A stretch of DNA of 64,000 nt from Lumbricus rubellus (taxonomy: Eukaryota; Annelida; Clitellata; Crassiclitellata; Lumbricidae): NCBI GenBank assembly GCA_945859605.1, contig OX243825.1, forward strand, positions 29,431,567 through 29,495,566. The letters run 5' to 3'. Position 1 is the stretch's first letter. Every line of letters begins with the position of its first letter. The notes beneath the pieces are model-generated. The model did not search any database, was not told the DNA's origin, and saw only the letters and a program-made list of their open reading frames with translations. Of the stretch, positions 1 through 10,976 are shown in pieces. The position numbers were made by a program, and so were the translations under genes.

Positions 1-769
1 ACCCCCCTTAGATTATCGGCTGTATCTTATCCGTCCTTTGACATGAAGAGACACCAATTACACCATTCTGTAGAGGGAATGTGGGGCTACATTGTGGTGG
101 TCACGGAGTTGTCATTTGACAACCGGAAGTGCTCAAAATAAATTAAAATATATAAAAAGGTGTTTTATTTTCATAAAATTTTCATGTTGTTCCTATTAAA
201 AATTATTCATAATTTATTTTTTAAGAGAAATAAATTATGCCATTCTATAGAGGGCAATTAGGGCTATTTAGTGATACCAAATAATTTGACATTTGATGAC
301 CGGAAGTGCTTAAAATAAATTTAAATGTGTGAAAATGTTGGGTTTTTACAACGCAAACCGATAAGTCTGCGTAAACGTTTTTCAGCATGTTTTACGTGTT
401 TTTTCTCTTTTTATTGTAACTAAAACTAACTTATTACTAGTTTTTATAGTTGAATATTGGACTTTATTATATGTAACCTATTTTAAATTAAATAAATTAT
501 GTTAAAAACACACAGAATCTAATATTTTGCTTATGCGAAAGTATACATTTTGTGGAATCGACGGGTGCCTACGGTAAAAAATTCATAACTTTAGGGTGCT
601 TTCATATATTTTAAACCTAAATATACCATTTTGTGCAGAAATGAATGCTGAATCCATAGGTGTATTACAAGTTATGATATCTCAAACCAAACCCAAAATC
701 CAGGGGGGGGGTGGTAACCACCCCCCCCTTGGTAGTCAGTGTTACAAAAAAAGCTTGGTAGCCTGAGGG
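1..769 (+). mobile_element. TTAA-flanked piggyBac-like MITE, copy 1 (cut by window edge)
   Basis: The right end reads GGTAGCCTGAGGG followed by TTAA at 770-773, the mirror image of the left ends (TTAA then CCCTC) seen in other copies. The body is nearly identical by eye to 58684-59448. The left third lies outside the window. CCC...GGG ends in a TTAA target are the piggyBac hallmark. No transposase is present. It sits in intron 1 of gene A. Confidence 0.75.
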
Positions 770-868
770 TTAATTGCAAAGACCCCATATTTAGCTTTGT
801 TTATCCTCATCTAGTCGGGCACGTTTTAATAAATTTTTGTTTCTTTATTCATTCTCAAGCCATTGTAG

Positions 869-994
869 TACGAGGTGTATCTGCAAATCGTGCAAAGCGA
901 GAGAAGCTGACTCCTGAATGCACTGCAGCAAGGATGTTCTGTATCCCCATATGCCTACAAAATTTCGCTCAATATAATCCATGCGTCGAGACTT
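869..994 (+). CDS. Gene A exon 2: propeptide and cysteine-rich core
   Basis: The acceptor is ATTGTAG at 862-868 and the donor GTAAGT at 995-1000. The exon is phase 1 at both ends. The first residues, VRGVSANRAKR, match the pro-region of the paralogs; cleavage after AKR would free the mature peptide. Five cysteine codons lie here, the last one split by the donor (T|GT). Spacing is C-x6-C-x3-C-x9-C-x3-C. Confidence 0.82.
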
Positions 995-1050
995 GTAAGT
1001 GAATTAATTAACTTTGTTGCAAATTGTATTCGCCATTTCACTGCTGAGTC

Positions 1051-1096
1051 CGATGATGATGATGAGGATATGATGATGATGACGACGACGACGACA
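1051..1096 (+). repeat. GAT/GAC microsatellite, gene A intron 2
   Basis: A run of GATGATGATGAGG then GACGACGAC begins 56 nt after exon 2. All five paralogs carry GAT-type repeats on the sense strand in the same intron. Confidence 0.85.
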
Positions 1097-1258
1097 ACCA
1101 GGGGGGCCGTTAGGCGTACGCACTTACGCAAGTGCGTACAGCGCGGAAAGGCTAAAAAAATAACAAATTGTAAATTACCTCTATGCGTAGGCCTATACCC
1201 AAAATGGAGCAAAAAGCTTAATCTGGTTATACCTCATAATCGCCAGTATAGGCATAGC

Positions 1259-1318
1259 CTATACGGTATATACATATATATATCTATATACATATATATA
1301 TATATATATAATATATAA
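1259..1318. repeat. TA-rich microsatellite
   Basis: Alternating TATATA/TACATA units in intron 2 of gene A. No gene content. Confidence 0.8.
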
Positions 1319-1417
1319 GCTCGTATCGATCGCTTTTCGCTTCATATTATTTTGTGCAAGTTGTGCGTACAGAAAAAAATCTTGTGCGTACAGACAAAAA
1401 ATCCTGGCGGCGCCGCT

Positions 1418-1567
1418 GACGACAACGATGACGTTGGCGATAATGGTGACGATGACGCTGACGATGATGATGACGATGATGATGACGATGATGATGATGA
1501 CGACGACGACAACGATGACGTTGACGATGATGATGACGATGATGATGATGATTATAATGATGACTAG
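1418..1567 (+). repeat. GAC/GAT microsatellite, second array in gene A intron 2
   Basis: About 150 bp of GACGATGATGAC-type triplets. Reading frames through it give poly-Asp, poly-Met or poly-Thr and are not genes. Confidence 0.85.
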
Positions 1568-1701
1568 AAAGCTGATATTGATCATGATCATGGTAGACCT
1601 GACGGTGAAAAAATAACGAAGACTAGGGCAGCATCGCGTTTATGATGTTGACGTGAATGCAGTTGACATTGCAATCTGATGTTAATTGCAGTTATTCTGT
1701 G

Positions 1702-1738
1702 TGTATGTGCGTAGGGTGTGTGCGCGCGTGTGTGTGCA

Positions 1739-1770
<32 letters not shown>

Positions 1771-1785
1771 TGTTTTTGTGTGTAG
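1702..1785 (+). repeat. GT dinucleotide microsatellite
   Basis: GT/GTGC repeats about 60 nt upstream of exon 3 of gene A. Gene B has a shorter GTGTGT tract at about 20875, near the same exon. Confidence 0.85.
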
Positions 1786-1846
1786 GATGCGCTGATTGCT
1801 CATCATGCACTATAATTATTGTTTATGTATCTTGTTTTTATTTTAG

Positions 1847-1896
1847 GTTTACCACCTGGATGCCCCGTCATATTCACGGATCCTCTGAGCGGCTAG
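1847..1896 (+). CDS. Gene A exon 3: C-terminal cysteine and stop
   Basis: The acceptor TTTTAG ends at 1846. The exon's GT completes the cysteine codon begun in exon 2, then LPPGCPVIFTDPLSG and TAG at 1894-1896. Gene B has the near-identical start LPPGCPVIF. A weak donor (GTCAAT) follows at 1922, so the stop lies 25 nt before the last junction. Confidence 0.8.
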
Positions 1897-2292
1897 AAAG
1901 CAGAGGAATAAACTTATAAAGGTCAATACTTGGAATCATTATTATAATTGTAACGACATATTTTGTTTGGATAAATACATGTTAGGGATTATTACTTCAT
2001 CAGCCAATGATCCCTTTTTCATTATCCTCAGAAACCTTTGTTTCAGTTGGTGTTGAGGGCTTGGACCTTATTTCACTACTGGGTCGGCCCAGATAAATAG
2101 ACGTAGCCTACGCTATAGAAAATTGAAGAAATTAAATTGGGTAACGATTTCTAAGATGATCCAAGTCCCACCAGAGGCTATGATTTCTTTATGGCTCCAG
2201 CAATGAAAACAATCAATCATCTACCAGCTTTTAGGCCATAATGTTGATTATTAAGCTTACTATACTAAAATGTTTTTCTTGGTTTGTTGCAG

Positions 2293-2495
2293 GTTGGGAG
2301 AATTACGGACGATGCATTCGCCCGAAAAACGTGTTAAGCATTGTTTAGATATTTGAAATTCAGACAAACTCTGCAAGTCATTTCTACGACTCGGACTAAG
2401 TAAAATTAATTAGAAGTTGTATATTTTCCATAAAACTTCCGGTGTTTAAAACTAAAACAAAAAACGGGAAAAAATAAAAATTTCAAAATATTTGC
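2293..2495 (+). other. Gene A exon 4: 3' UTR with AATAAA signal
   Basis: The acceptor TTGCAG ends at 2292. The sequence matches the last exons of genes C, D and E, including GCATTCGCC, AAAAACGTGTT, CAGACAAACTC and CCGGTGTTTAAAA. AATAAA is at 2473-2478. It is downstream of the stop and so non-coding. Confidence 0.7.
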
Positions 2496-2499
2496 ATTG

Positions 2500-4240
2500 T
2501 GATTTGCCATTCGTAATAAGCTTAGTGTGCTGATTCAAACGACTTTATCCTGTCGGTGTGTAAATTAGATCTACAGTGTAAGTGAGTTTGTAGGTTTGAC
2601 TTAGGGATTCAGTCCATGGATAGGTTTGAGAAAGTGAGTGAGTGGGTGAATAAGTAAATCAGTAAGTCATACCGTAATATAGTCACTGTGTTGCTTAGGC
2701 CTACCACATGACTGTGATTTCGTGTTTCATCCAGTGAATCATTCAATTAGTCAACCCGTTAACGGTGATCAGTCAGTTAGTATTTTTTGGTTGTATTTGG
2801 TTGTACGTCCCCCAACTTTCATTGCTCCCCGATCTGCCACCAGTCCTATCATACGATCTTTTAAATTTTAAGTCGGCTAAGGGATTAGCCTAATCTAGTT
2901 ATCCGGTAAAGGACCGGTATACTATTGTTGCACTAATATTATTGGCCAACACGTTTATTTTTGACGAATGACTAAGATAGTGTACTCGAACACTCGTCGG
3001 CTACCAGCCAAACGACCATTGGTGTGGGTGACAGAGGAAGGCCCACCACTCAATATCCGGCCTACGTCGTCGTTTAGTAAGCCTTAGTGTGCTTATAAAT
3101 ATGACAACTGGCCAGCCACGTGCTCGTTTGGCATCACTGTGGTTAGGTTGATTGGGATCGGTGTTTGCCCCAGTAAGATTGCTTGTGAGATTTGTCCCCA
3201 AAAATGTTTTGAATAGTAGGCCTACTCTAGATATAAAGTTACAATTATCTTTTTCCGGAAAAGAGAAGTCATGAGCCCGAGGACGGAGTTCATGACCACA
3301 TAACCTTGATGCGAATAATTAAAATGCATGTACAATAATTGTACATGTATAAGCCAACTCTGCATGCATTAGATATTCACAACATAGAACTGCCTCCGGT
3401 GTAATAGACTGTATGCATAGTGTGCGTAGGCCTACATGTACATTATAGCCTGCAAGATTTTTGAGCCTCGAGACTGAATAATTCCTTCGAAGAAATCAAT
3501 GGTATCGCAGTTAAAACAGAATTATTGATTCGAGCAAAGAAGGCGAATGACGTCTTCGGAAAGTATTAACAGAATAGTTTCTATGGACTGCAACATCAGA
3601 TCTGTTGACAATTATTTTACACCATGATAGCTTAGCTTAGACAGTGTCTTGCTTTCATGGAATTAGCCACATTGCCACGATCTGACCTATATTATAGATT
3701 GAGATACCGTGGAGAGCGCGGTCCCTAAGTGTGGAATTTAAATAATATGAAGCCATCCAAATGGAAAGCAGAGGTAAAGGCTGCTTGCCCTCCCCTGATT
3801 TTGACCTGGCACCGGAACGAAAACGGCAGCTCTGGCTATAGCGGACTTGATTTGATATAGCGCCGGTGAATAAGCTGGTCTTCCTGACGTGGCTTTTGTG
3901 AGCGCTGAGAAATTCTCGCAGATTTACATTACATTACATCAAAGCAATTTGCTATCGATCAGGCAGAGGTTTAGACAGCGACCAACGTGATCACGGACAT
4001 GCGCAGAACTCATAAAAGATCGATTCTCAATATAACAGATCCATATTTATCTGGGCTTAACGATATTTTTCCGCGGTACATGGCCATCCGCGTGATTTAA
4101 AAATCATAAATCTGCAATAATAGTTTGATGATCTGACCACGGTGACCGGTTTAAGCTTAGAAGCAAAAATCAAACTGCATATTGTACTGTTCGTACATGT
4201 TTACATACGTGCACGGATGTGTACCTTTACGTGTACGTAC
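2500..4240. other. No recognisable feature
   Basis: Unique-looking sequence between gene A and a simple repeat. The only longer frame (minus strand, 3001-3201) has no recognisable motif. Confidence 0.5.
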
Positions 4241-4246
4241 ACATAG

Positions 4247-4620
4247 ATAGACAGACAGACAGGCAGGCAGGCAGGCAGGCAGATAATTAGACAGATAGAC
4301 GGAGGCGGAGATGAATACAGGGACAGACAGACAGAGATAGAGAGAAAAAGAGGGAGAGACAGACAGGCAGATCAGAACAGAGACAGAGATAACGAGAGAG
4401 AGAGGGAGACAAAGAGACAGAGGCAGAGACAAAAAGACAGAGGCAGAGGCAGAGGCAGAGACAGAGACAGTGACAGAGACAGAGACAGTGACAGTGACAG
4501 AGACAGTGAGACAGAGATACAGAGAAAGAGATACAGATATAGAAACAGAAAGAGGTATAGAGACAGAGACAGATTTAAAGAGAGGGGAAGGGATATAGAG
4601 AGGAAGCGCGGGGGAGAGCG
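4247..4620. repeat. CAGAGA/GACA low-complexity array
   Basis: Variable units of ACAG, GAGACA and GGCA. The minus-strand frame through it is Ser/Leu/Val repeat text, not a gene. Confidence 0.85.
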
Positions 4621-4639
4621 GTTTTTCTTCTTTACGGTA

Positions 4640-4896
4640 AGTGATCGGATTTGGATGTTGCATGTATAATCTTATTTCATGCACTGGATTATCTTCAATA
4701 ATTGCCCATTCACAGTATTCCAAAGCATCACAGAGTCAATTACATGTATGTCTGCAAAATCTTCGTCACTCTTACTCATGGCTATGTGAGTTGCGCATTG
4801 GAATTCACTGCAATAACTCCATTCCCATTCATTCTTCTAAGGTTCTCATCTTCACTCTTTATTTTGCTGCTCAACTGAGTTGACTGATTGGCCACC
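4640..4896. other. No recognisable feature
   Basis: Short spacer between the CAGAGA array and the TTAA element at 4901. Nothing recognised on either strand. Confidence 0.5.
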
Positions 4897-4900
4897 TTAA

Positions 4901-5612
4901 CCCTCAGGCTACCAAGCTTTTTTTGTAACACTGACTACCAAGGGGGGGTGGTTAGGCCTACCACCCCACCCCCCTGGATTTTGGGTTTGGTTTGAGATAT
5001 TATAACTTGTAATACACCAATGGATTCAGCATTCATTTCTGCACAAAATGGTAGCCTATATTGTGTTTTAACATTATATGAAAGCACCCCGAAGTTATGA
5101 ATTTTTTACCGTAGGCACCCGTCGATTCCACAAAATGTAGGCTATACTTTCGAATAAGCAAAATATTAGATTCTGTGTGTTTTTAACATAATTTATTTAA
5201 TTAAAAATAGTTTACCTATAATAAAGTCCAATATTCAACTATAAAAACTAGTAATAAGTTAGTTTTAATTACAATAACAAGAAAAAACATGTATTAGCTG
5301 CTGAAAAACGTTTACGCAGACTTATCGGTTAGCGTTGTAAAAAAACCCAACATTTTCACACATTTAAACTTATTTTGAGCACTTCCGGTCATCAAATGTC
5401 AAATTAATTGGTATAAAAATAGCCCTAAACGCCCTCTATAGAATGACATAATTTATGTCTCTTAAAAAATAAATTATGAATAATTTTTAATAGGAAAAAC
5501 AAGAAAATTTTATGAAAATAAAACACCTTTATTTATATTTTAATTTATTTTGAGCACTTCCGGTTGTTCAAAGACAACTCACTGAGCATGGAAATGTAGC
5601 CCCACATTCCCA
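4901..5612 (-). mobile_element. TTAA piggyBac-like MITE copy 2, first part
   Basis: TTAA at 4897-4900 is followed by CCCTCAGGCTACC. The body is the reverse of copy 5 (58470-59448). The element is broken at 5613-5615 by the 4.1-kb foldback insertion and resumes at 9715. Confidence 0.8.
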
Positions 5613-5615
5613 CTA

Positions 5616-6650
5616 TAGTCTAGGCTTGGAATTTCAAAAGGGCTCTAGAAATCACTGTTAGAAGCAAATCATGTAACAATTTGCTAACCGGTGTTTTTAG
5701 ACTAATTTGACCCTCCTGAAAACGAAAATCGCGGTTAGCAAGCTGGATTTTTGGCCGTTCAATGGGAAAACAAGATGGCGGACAAAATGGCTGCCAATTG
5801 CTTCAAATGGCTATAAGTAAAATATTGTATGTGATAGGAACACGGTTTTAGACTCTAAATTAAGACTATAAGGTTCAAGGAATGCAATGGAATCAAAGAC
5901 ATATATGTAGCACTGCACAAAAACCAAAATGGCGGACAAAATGGCGGCCAGAATCTTAAAATGGCTATAAATGAAGCTATGAATGCAATAGAAATATGAT
6001 TTCAGAGTCTAAATCAACATTTTAGAGGTCAAGGAATGCGATGAAAGCAAGATCACACATCTAGCACTGCACTAAAAACCCAAATGGCGGACAAAATGGC
6101 TGCCAGAATCTTAAAATGGCTATAGGTGAAGTCATGTATGCAATGGAATCATAATTTTAGGGTCTAAGTCAACATTTTCGAGGTCAAGGAATATGATGGA
6201 ACCAAGGTTACATATGTAGCACTGCACGAAAAAAAAACAAAATGGCGGACAAAATGGCGGTCAGAAGCTTAAATGGCTGCAAATGGAGTTTTGTATGCAG
6301 TAGAAATATGATTTCAGAGTATAAATCAACATTTTCGAGGTCAAGGAATGCGATGGAAGCAAGGTAACATAAGTAGCACCGCACTAAAAACCAAAATGGC
6401 GGATAAAATGACCGGCCATAATTTTACAATGGATATGGGTGAAGTCATGTATTCAATGGAATCATGATTTTAGGGTCTAAGTCAACATTTTCGAGCTGAA
6501 AGAATGCGACGGAATCAATGTCACATATTAATTATGTAGCAATGCAAGTAAGCCAAAGTGGTGGACAAAATGGCGGCCAGATCCTTGAATTGGCTATTAG
6601 TGAAGTTCTGTATATTTAATAGAAATATGAATCCGGAATGTAATTAAAAA
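5616..6650 (+). repeat. Left inverted arm with ~125-bp internal units
   Basis: About eight degenerate units repeat the theme AAAATGGCGGACAAAATGGC, then GGCTATA, TCAACATTTT and GTAGCACTGCAC. The outer 650 bp match the right arm in inverse; the inner units are more diverged. Confidence 0.75.
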
Positions 6651-7729
6651 AATTCGTGTCAAGGATTGTGATTTAATTAAAGGCACATAGGCCTAATATA
6701 ATTTATTATTTTGTGACACTGCCACAAAACTAAAATAGTGGGCGAAAACTTTGACTGGCTATAGATGATGTATTGAATGTATGTGATAGAGATATGATTT
6801 TAGATTGGATTGGTGTTTTCTTGGTCATATAATCCCAAGAATGTTACATCATATCTTCTATATACATACCATTGAGCTTAATGTAGTGAAATTGTCTAGT
6901 GGAAATATTTTAGTAGCTTATGATTGCACTGCACATTAACTATTGCTGGCACATTATTCATGCTTCAATTTTCATTACATGTCCTATCAATTGTTACAAT
7001 GTTTCATGGCTTGACTGTGCTAAACAGTATACATGCAGAGTAGAGTTAATTCAGTAATTGTTGCTGTTCATGCAATTGTACGTAAGTGTACATGGCAAGA
7101 TCACATTTCCATAGCAATAGGGCTCGATGCTACGCTTGTAAACTTCGCATGATTTGCAGTTGACAAACTCTATAATTGTATGACTGTGACGCAGGACCAA
7201 TGCCAGGCCACACTGGTAAAGACTACTTTCTTCTTCTACCGCACGCCCATGAATGGGCCGGAATGAAGCTAGATCAGCTTCGCTCTCAGGCATACCAAGA
7301 ACATTCAGCCAATTTTCCGACAATGGAGTAGGCCCTACCGCTATTTCAAGACTCTACACAGTGACGAAGTTGTGGTCGTACTCGACCATTTCTGAAGGGT
7401 TCCACTTTTTTATAAGCAATGTCCAAGTTCAGAACCTATCCAAGACAATAATTATTGTCACTCTTGTAGCCAATCGAAAGTACCTTTACATGGGCAGCCA
7501 TTGTATCTGCCAGGTCACACATGTATGTCTTTGCCTTTGGAGGGTCCCTATTGCTTGTACCATTGCTTGTCCATCAATAATTTATCTGGAACGGATCATA
7601 AGTATTGCGACACGATTTATTGGGCATATCGCAATTTTGGTCATGTCTCATATTATATGCAGATGTCTTGCATTGACTCCATTTCCCGAGGCATATTGCC
7701 TACAGGGTCCGTGTCTTTGGTTAGGCGGT

Positions 7730-8045
7730 GCTTTTATGGACTAGCCCCACTATGTCTGCAAGAACTCTATTATCCAACACGGGTGTCCAGCGTTAATCCA
7801 CTATTCGGCTGGCGGATCAAGCTGAGCTTCTGCTATTCGACAGCAGCGTTCATTCTCTGTGGCTGGTTGGAACCACATTCCACAACCTGAAATGTCCACC
7901 CATTTCACAGCAATTATTGTCCGTGGGTCACTCCACTCCGTTCCTTGAGAATCTAAAAACTGTCCTATTTAGTCGTGGTTAGGTCGGGAGTTATGCCGAG
8001 TAGCCTACCTTGAAGAAGCCCTAAAGAAAATTTTCTAAATAAATA
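7730..8045 (+). pseudogene. Decayed 3' end of a CR1/L2-like LINE inside the foldback
   Basis: Near 7845 the broken translation reads SFSVAGWN, matching the SVAG-WN-LP block near the C-terminus of the LINE ORFs at 10977-12240 and 36075-36737. The sequence then shows a worn form of the shared tail GAGTAGCCTCCTTGAAGAGGC near 8000-8030. Confidence 0.5.
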
Positions 8046-8726
8046 GATGCTACGCCTTTGTTAAAACGTTACTGACTGGACAAATTACTTTACAGAATTA
8101 TTATTGTTATTTGTGATTAATTAACCATGGCTATATTGTAGCATAACCAATGATGATAGAATTAATAATGCCCCACTTGGAATAGTTACGATGCTGGGTT
8201 TTTTCCGACTGGTAATAGGTCTGCTCAGTAATTTTCAATTATATAGTTACCAAGATGCTTATTGTGTTTTTCCTCTGGTTCCTTTGCCTCGATATGATTA
8301 CTACTATCTTACATGTGCTTAATGATTCAGGTTGCCATTACTGACTTATGTTTGTTGCTTATTTGTTTTTGGTTTTGCTTTGGGTTTTTTTAATTTATTT
8401 TTTATGTTGTTGTTTTGTGGCTTGTTGCCAAAGGCTTTTTTGATCGTGTGATCTTATGCCACATTGATTTCTTTTCTGGTATTTTCTTTTTAAAAAATTT
8501 CCATTTTCTGTTTATAACTCTAACCTCACCATCTTGACTTACATTTTACGTTCAGGGGTTATCCAGGTTAGCGGGACCTGTCCCTTTCTGGATGACCCTT
8601 TCTGAGTGTTCACCGTTCTTACAATCAAGGTGTCCTGCGAACATTAATTTTATTCCTGTGTAGCCTAGTATTTTTCTTTGCAGTATACCTTGGTTTTGTT
8701 TGTTTGTCTCTTGTTCATTCTCAGAA

Positions 8727-8764
8727 TAAACTGATTTGATTTGATTTGATTTGATTTGATTTGA
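8727..8764. repeat. TGATT pentanucleotide microsatellite
   Basis: Five to six tandem TGATT units. Confidence 0.85.
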
Positions 8765-9069
8765 AAGCATAAAATGCACTGGTTTTGCAAGGAGGTTATG
8801 GCACGATATTGATGCCAAATCCATGGGATAATCAGCTTGATACGCTGTGATAAGGTGCTGCATGATAACTTCGTCTGTGTTCCTTTAAAGAACGCTCCTT
8901 GGTTTAAGACTTACTGACGGAATTGTGATAATTTGAATGATCACATGTGGCCATATAAGGGAACATTGTAGATAAATTTCACAGCACAGGCCCCAGATGC
9001 CATCTGGCAAAGACCTGATAAACTGGAATCAAATTCCGATTGCATATGTGACTTCAATCGAGGCCATTT

Positions 9070-9711
9070 TAGGATTCTGGTCGCCATTTTGTCCGCCATT
9101 TTGGTTTTTGTGCAGTGCTACATATGTAACCTTGGTTCCATCATATTCCTTGACCTCGAAAATGTTGACTTAGACCCTAAAATTATGATTCCATTGCATA
9201 CATGACTTCACCTATAGCCATTTTAAGATTCTGGCAGCCATTTTGTCCGCCATTTGGGTTTTTAGTGCAGTGCTAGATGTGTGATCTTGCTTCCATCGCA
9301 TTCCTTGACCTCTAAAATATTGATTTAGACTTTGAAATCATATTTCTATTGCATGCATAGCTTCATTTATAGCCATTTTAAGATTCTGGCCGCCATTTTG
9401 TCCGCCATTTTGGTTTTCGTGCAGTGCTACATATATGTCTTTGATTCCATTGCATTCCTTGAACCTTATAGTCTTAATTTAGAGTCTAAAACCGTGTTCC
9501 TATCACATACAATATTTTACTTATAGCCATTTGAAGCAATTGGCAGCCATTTTGTCCGCCATCTTGTTTTCCCATTGAACGGCCAAAAATCCAGCTTGCT
9601 AACCGCGATTTTCGTTTTCAGGAGGGTCAAATTAGTCTAAAAACACCGGTTAGCAAATTGTTACATGATTTGCTTCTAACAGTGAAATTTTCAGATCCCA
9701 AGCCTAGACTA
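9070..9711 (-). repeat. Right inverted arm of the foldback element
   Basis: Reverse complement of 5616 to about 6275 with few differences by eye, so the arms were recently equal or have been homogenised. Confidence 0.8.
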
Positions 9712-9714
9712 CTA

Positions 9715-9992
9715 CAGAATGGTATAATTTGTGTCTCTTCATGTCAAAGGACGGATAAGATACAGCCGATAATCTAAGGGTGGTGGTATCCACTCCCTTG
9801 GTGCCTCGGGTATATCGGGTATAACTTTTGAATGGTATGGTATATCATCACACATTTTAGCTCAAAATGTGTGCAAATGAATCCTCTACAGCTACCTAAA
9901 ACGTCAAAAATTTTATTCCAAACGAAAAAAGTTTGATTTGGGAAAAACCTAGGAGGGGGGTAGATACCACCCCTCCCTGGTAGCCCGAAGGG
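9715..9992 (-). mobile_element. TTAA piggyBac-like MITE copy 2, second part
   Basis: Continues the element interrupted at 5612. It ends GGTAGCCCGAAGGG followed by TTAA at 9993-9996. Confidence 0.8.
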
Positions 9993-9996
9993 TTAA

Positions 9997-10384
9997 CTAA
10001 TATTGCTGCTATAATAATTGTGCCAAGAGACAGGATGTGCGATAGTTTCGTCCTGAAGAATGATCAAAATCATCTCCGGCTGTTTTGACTTTGCTACTTG
10101 CACGACCATGAGATAAAATCGATTAAATAATTGTTAATGTACTAGCTTGAAGATTTTTCAGGCTGAATCTTCTTCTTCGTCAACATCTTTATCATTTTCT
10201 TCTTAGCCTACGAATGCTCTTTCATCGCCTCCACTCCACCTGCTCGCCTTCGAGTTTCTTGTTCAACATTTTCACTGCTTTTTTATCGACCCGAGAATCC
10301 GCTATGCTGACTATAAATTAATTCAACATAAACATAATAAATAATTCTATAGGCCTACGCTGTTGTCAGGCACGTTCTGCACAT
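9997..10384. other. No recognisable feature
   Basis: Spacer before the CATA array; nothing recognised. Confidence 0.5.
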
Positions 10385-10976
10385 GTACTTTTACATACAT
10401 ACGTACATATGTAGATACGTACATACTCATACATACGTACATACGTACGTACATACATACATACATACATAGCCTACATACTTACATACATACATACATA
10501 CATACATACACACATACATACCGGTACATACATACATACATACATACATACATACATACATACATACATACATACATACATACATACATACACACATACA
10601 TACATACATACATACATACATACATACATACATACATACATACAGATATACATATATATATACATACATAAATACATACATACTTACATACATACATACA
10701 TACATACAATGTACATACATAAATACATACATACATACATACATACATACATACATACATACATACATACATACATACATACATACATACATACATACAT
10801 ACATACATACACACATACATACATACATACATACATACATACATACATACATACATACATACATACATACATACATACATACATACATACATACATACAT
10901 ACATACATACATACATACATACATACATACATACATACATACATACATACATACATACATACATACATACATACAT
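10385..10976. repeat. CATA tetranucleotide array
   Basis: About 590 bp of CATA with rare variants, directly abutting the LINE at 10977. It produces long false frames of Tyr-Ile-His-Thr or Met-Tyr-Val-Cys in several phases. Confidence 0.95.

Larger units (their letters stand above)
869..2495 (+). other. Gene A (partial): secreted cysteine-rich peptide, family member 1
   Basis: Three exons are visible: 869-994, 1847-1921 and 2293 to about 2495. The signal-peptide exon and promoter should lie left of the window. The product is inferred to be a small secreted peptide: a short propeptide ending in AKR, then a mature part with cysteines spaced C-x6-C-x3-C-x9-C-x3-C-x4-C and a proline-rich tail. 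I do not recognise the family; the two CX3C motifs recall helical-hairpin disulfide peptides. Identification rests on alignment by eye with four paralogs in this window that share splice sites, reading phases and 3' UTR. The function is unknown. A defence, pheromone or venom-like role would be guesswork. Confidence 0.8.
5616..9711. mobile_element. 4.1-kb foldback DNA element nested in the TTAA MITE
   Basis: It starts TAGTCTAGGCTTGG at 5616 and ends with the exact reverse complement at 9711. Both sides are flanked by CTA (5613-5615, 9712-9714), an apparent 3-bp target duplication inside the older TTAA element. The arms are about 650 bp, nearly identical, and built of roughly 125-bp units carrying AAAATGGCGGACAAAATGG. 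The 2.8-kb centre has no recognised transposase. The superfamily is uncertain; a 3-bp duplication would allow a Harbinger-like element, but CTA is not the typical target. Confidence 0.75.

Noticed and set aside
2293..2349. Gene A last exon as coding (WENYGRCIRPKNVLSIV looks peptide-like)
   Set aside because: Exon 3 already has an in-frame stop, and in the same phase gene E hits TGA at once. Similarity between copies continues into the UTR, so it is shared non-coding sequence.
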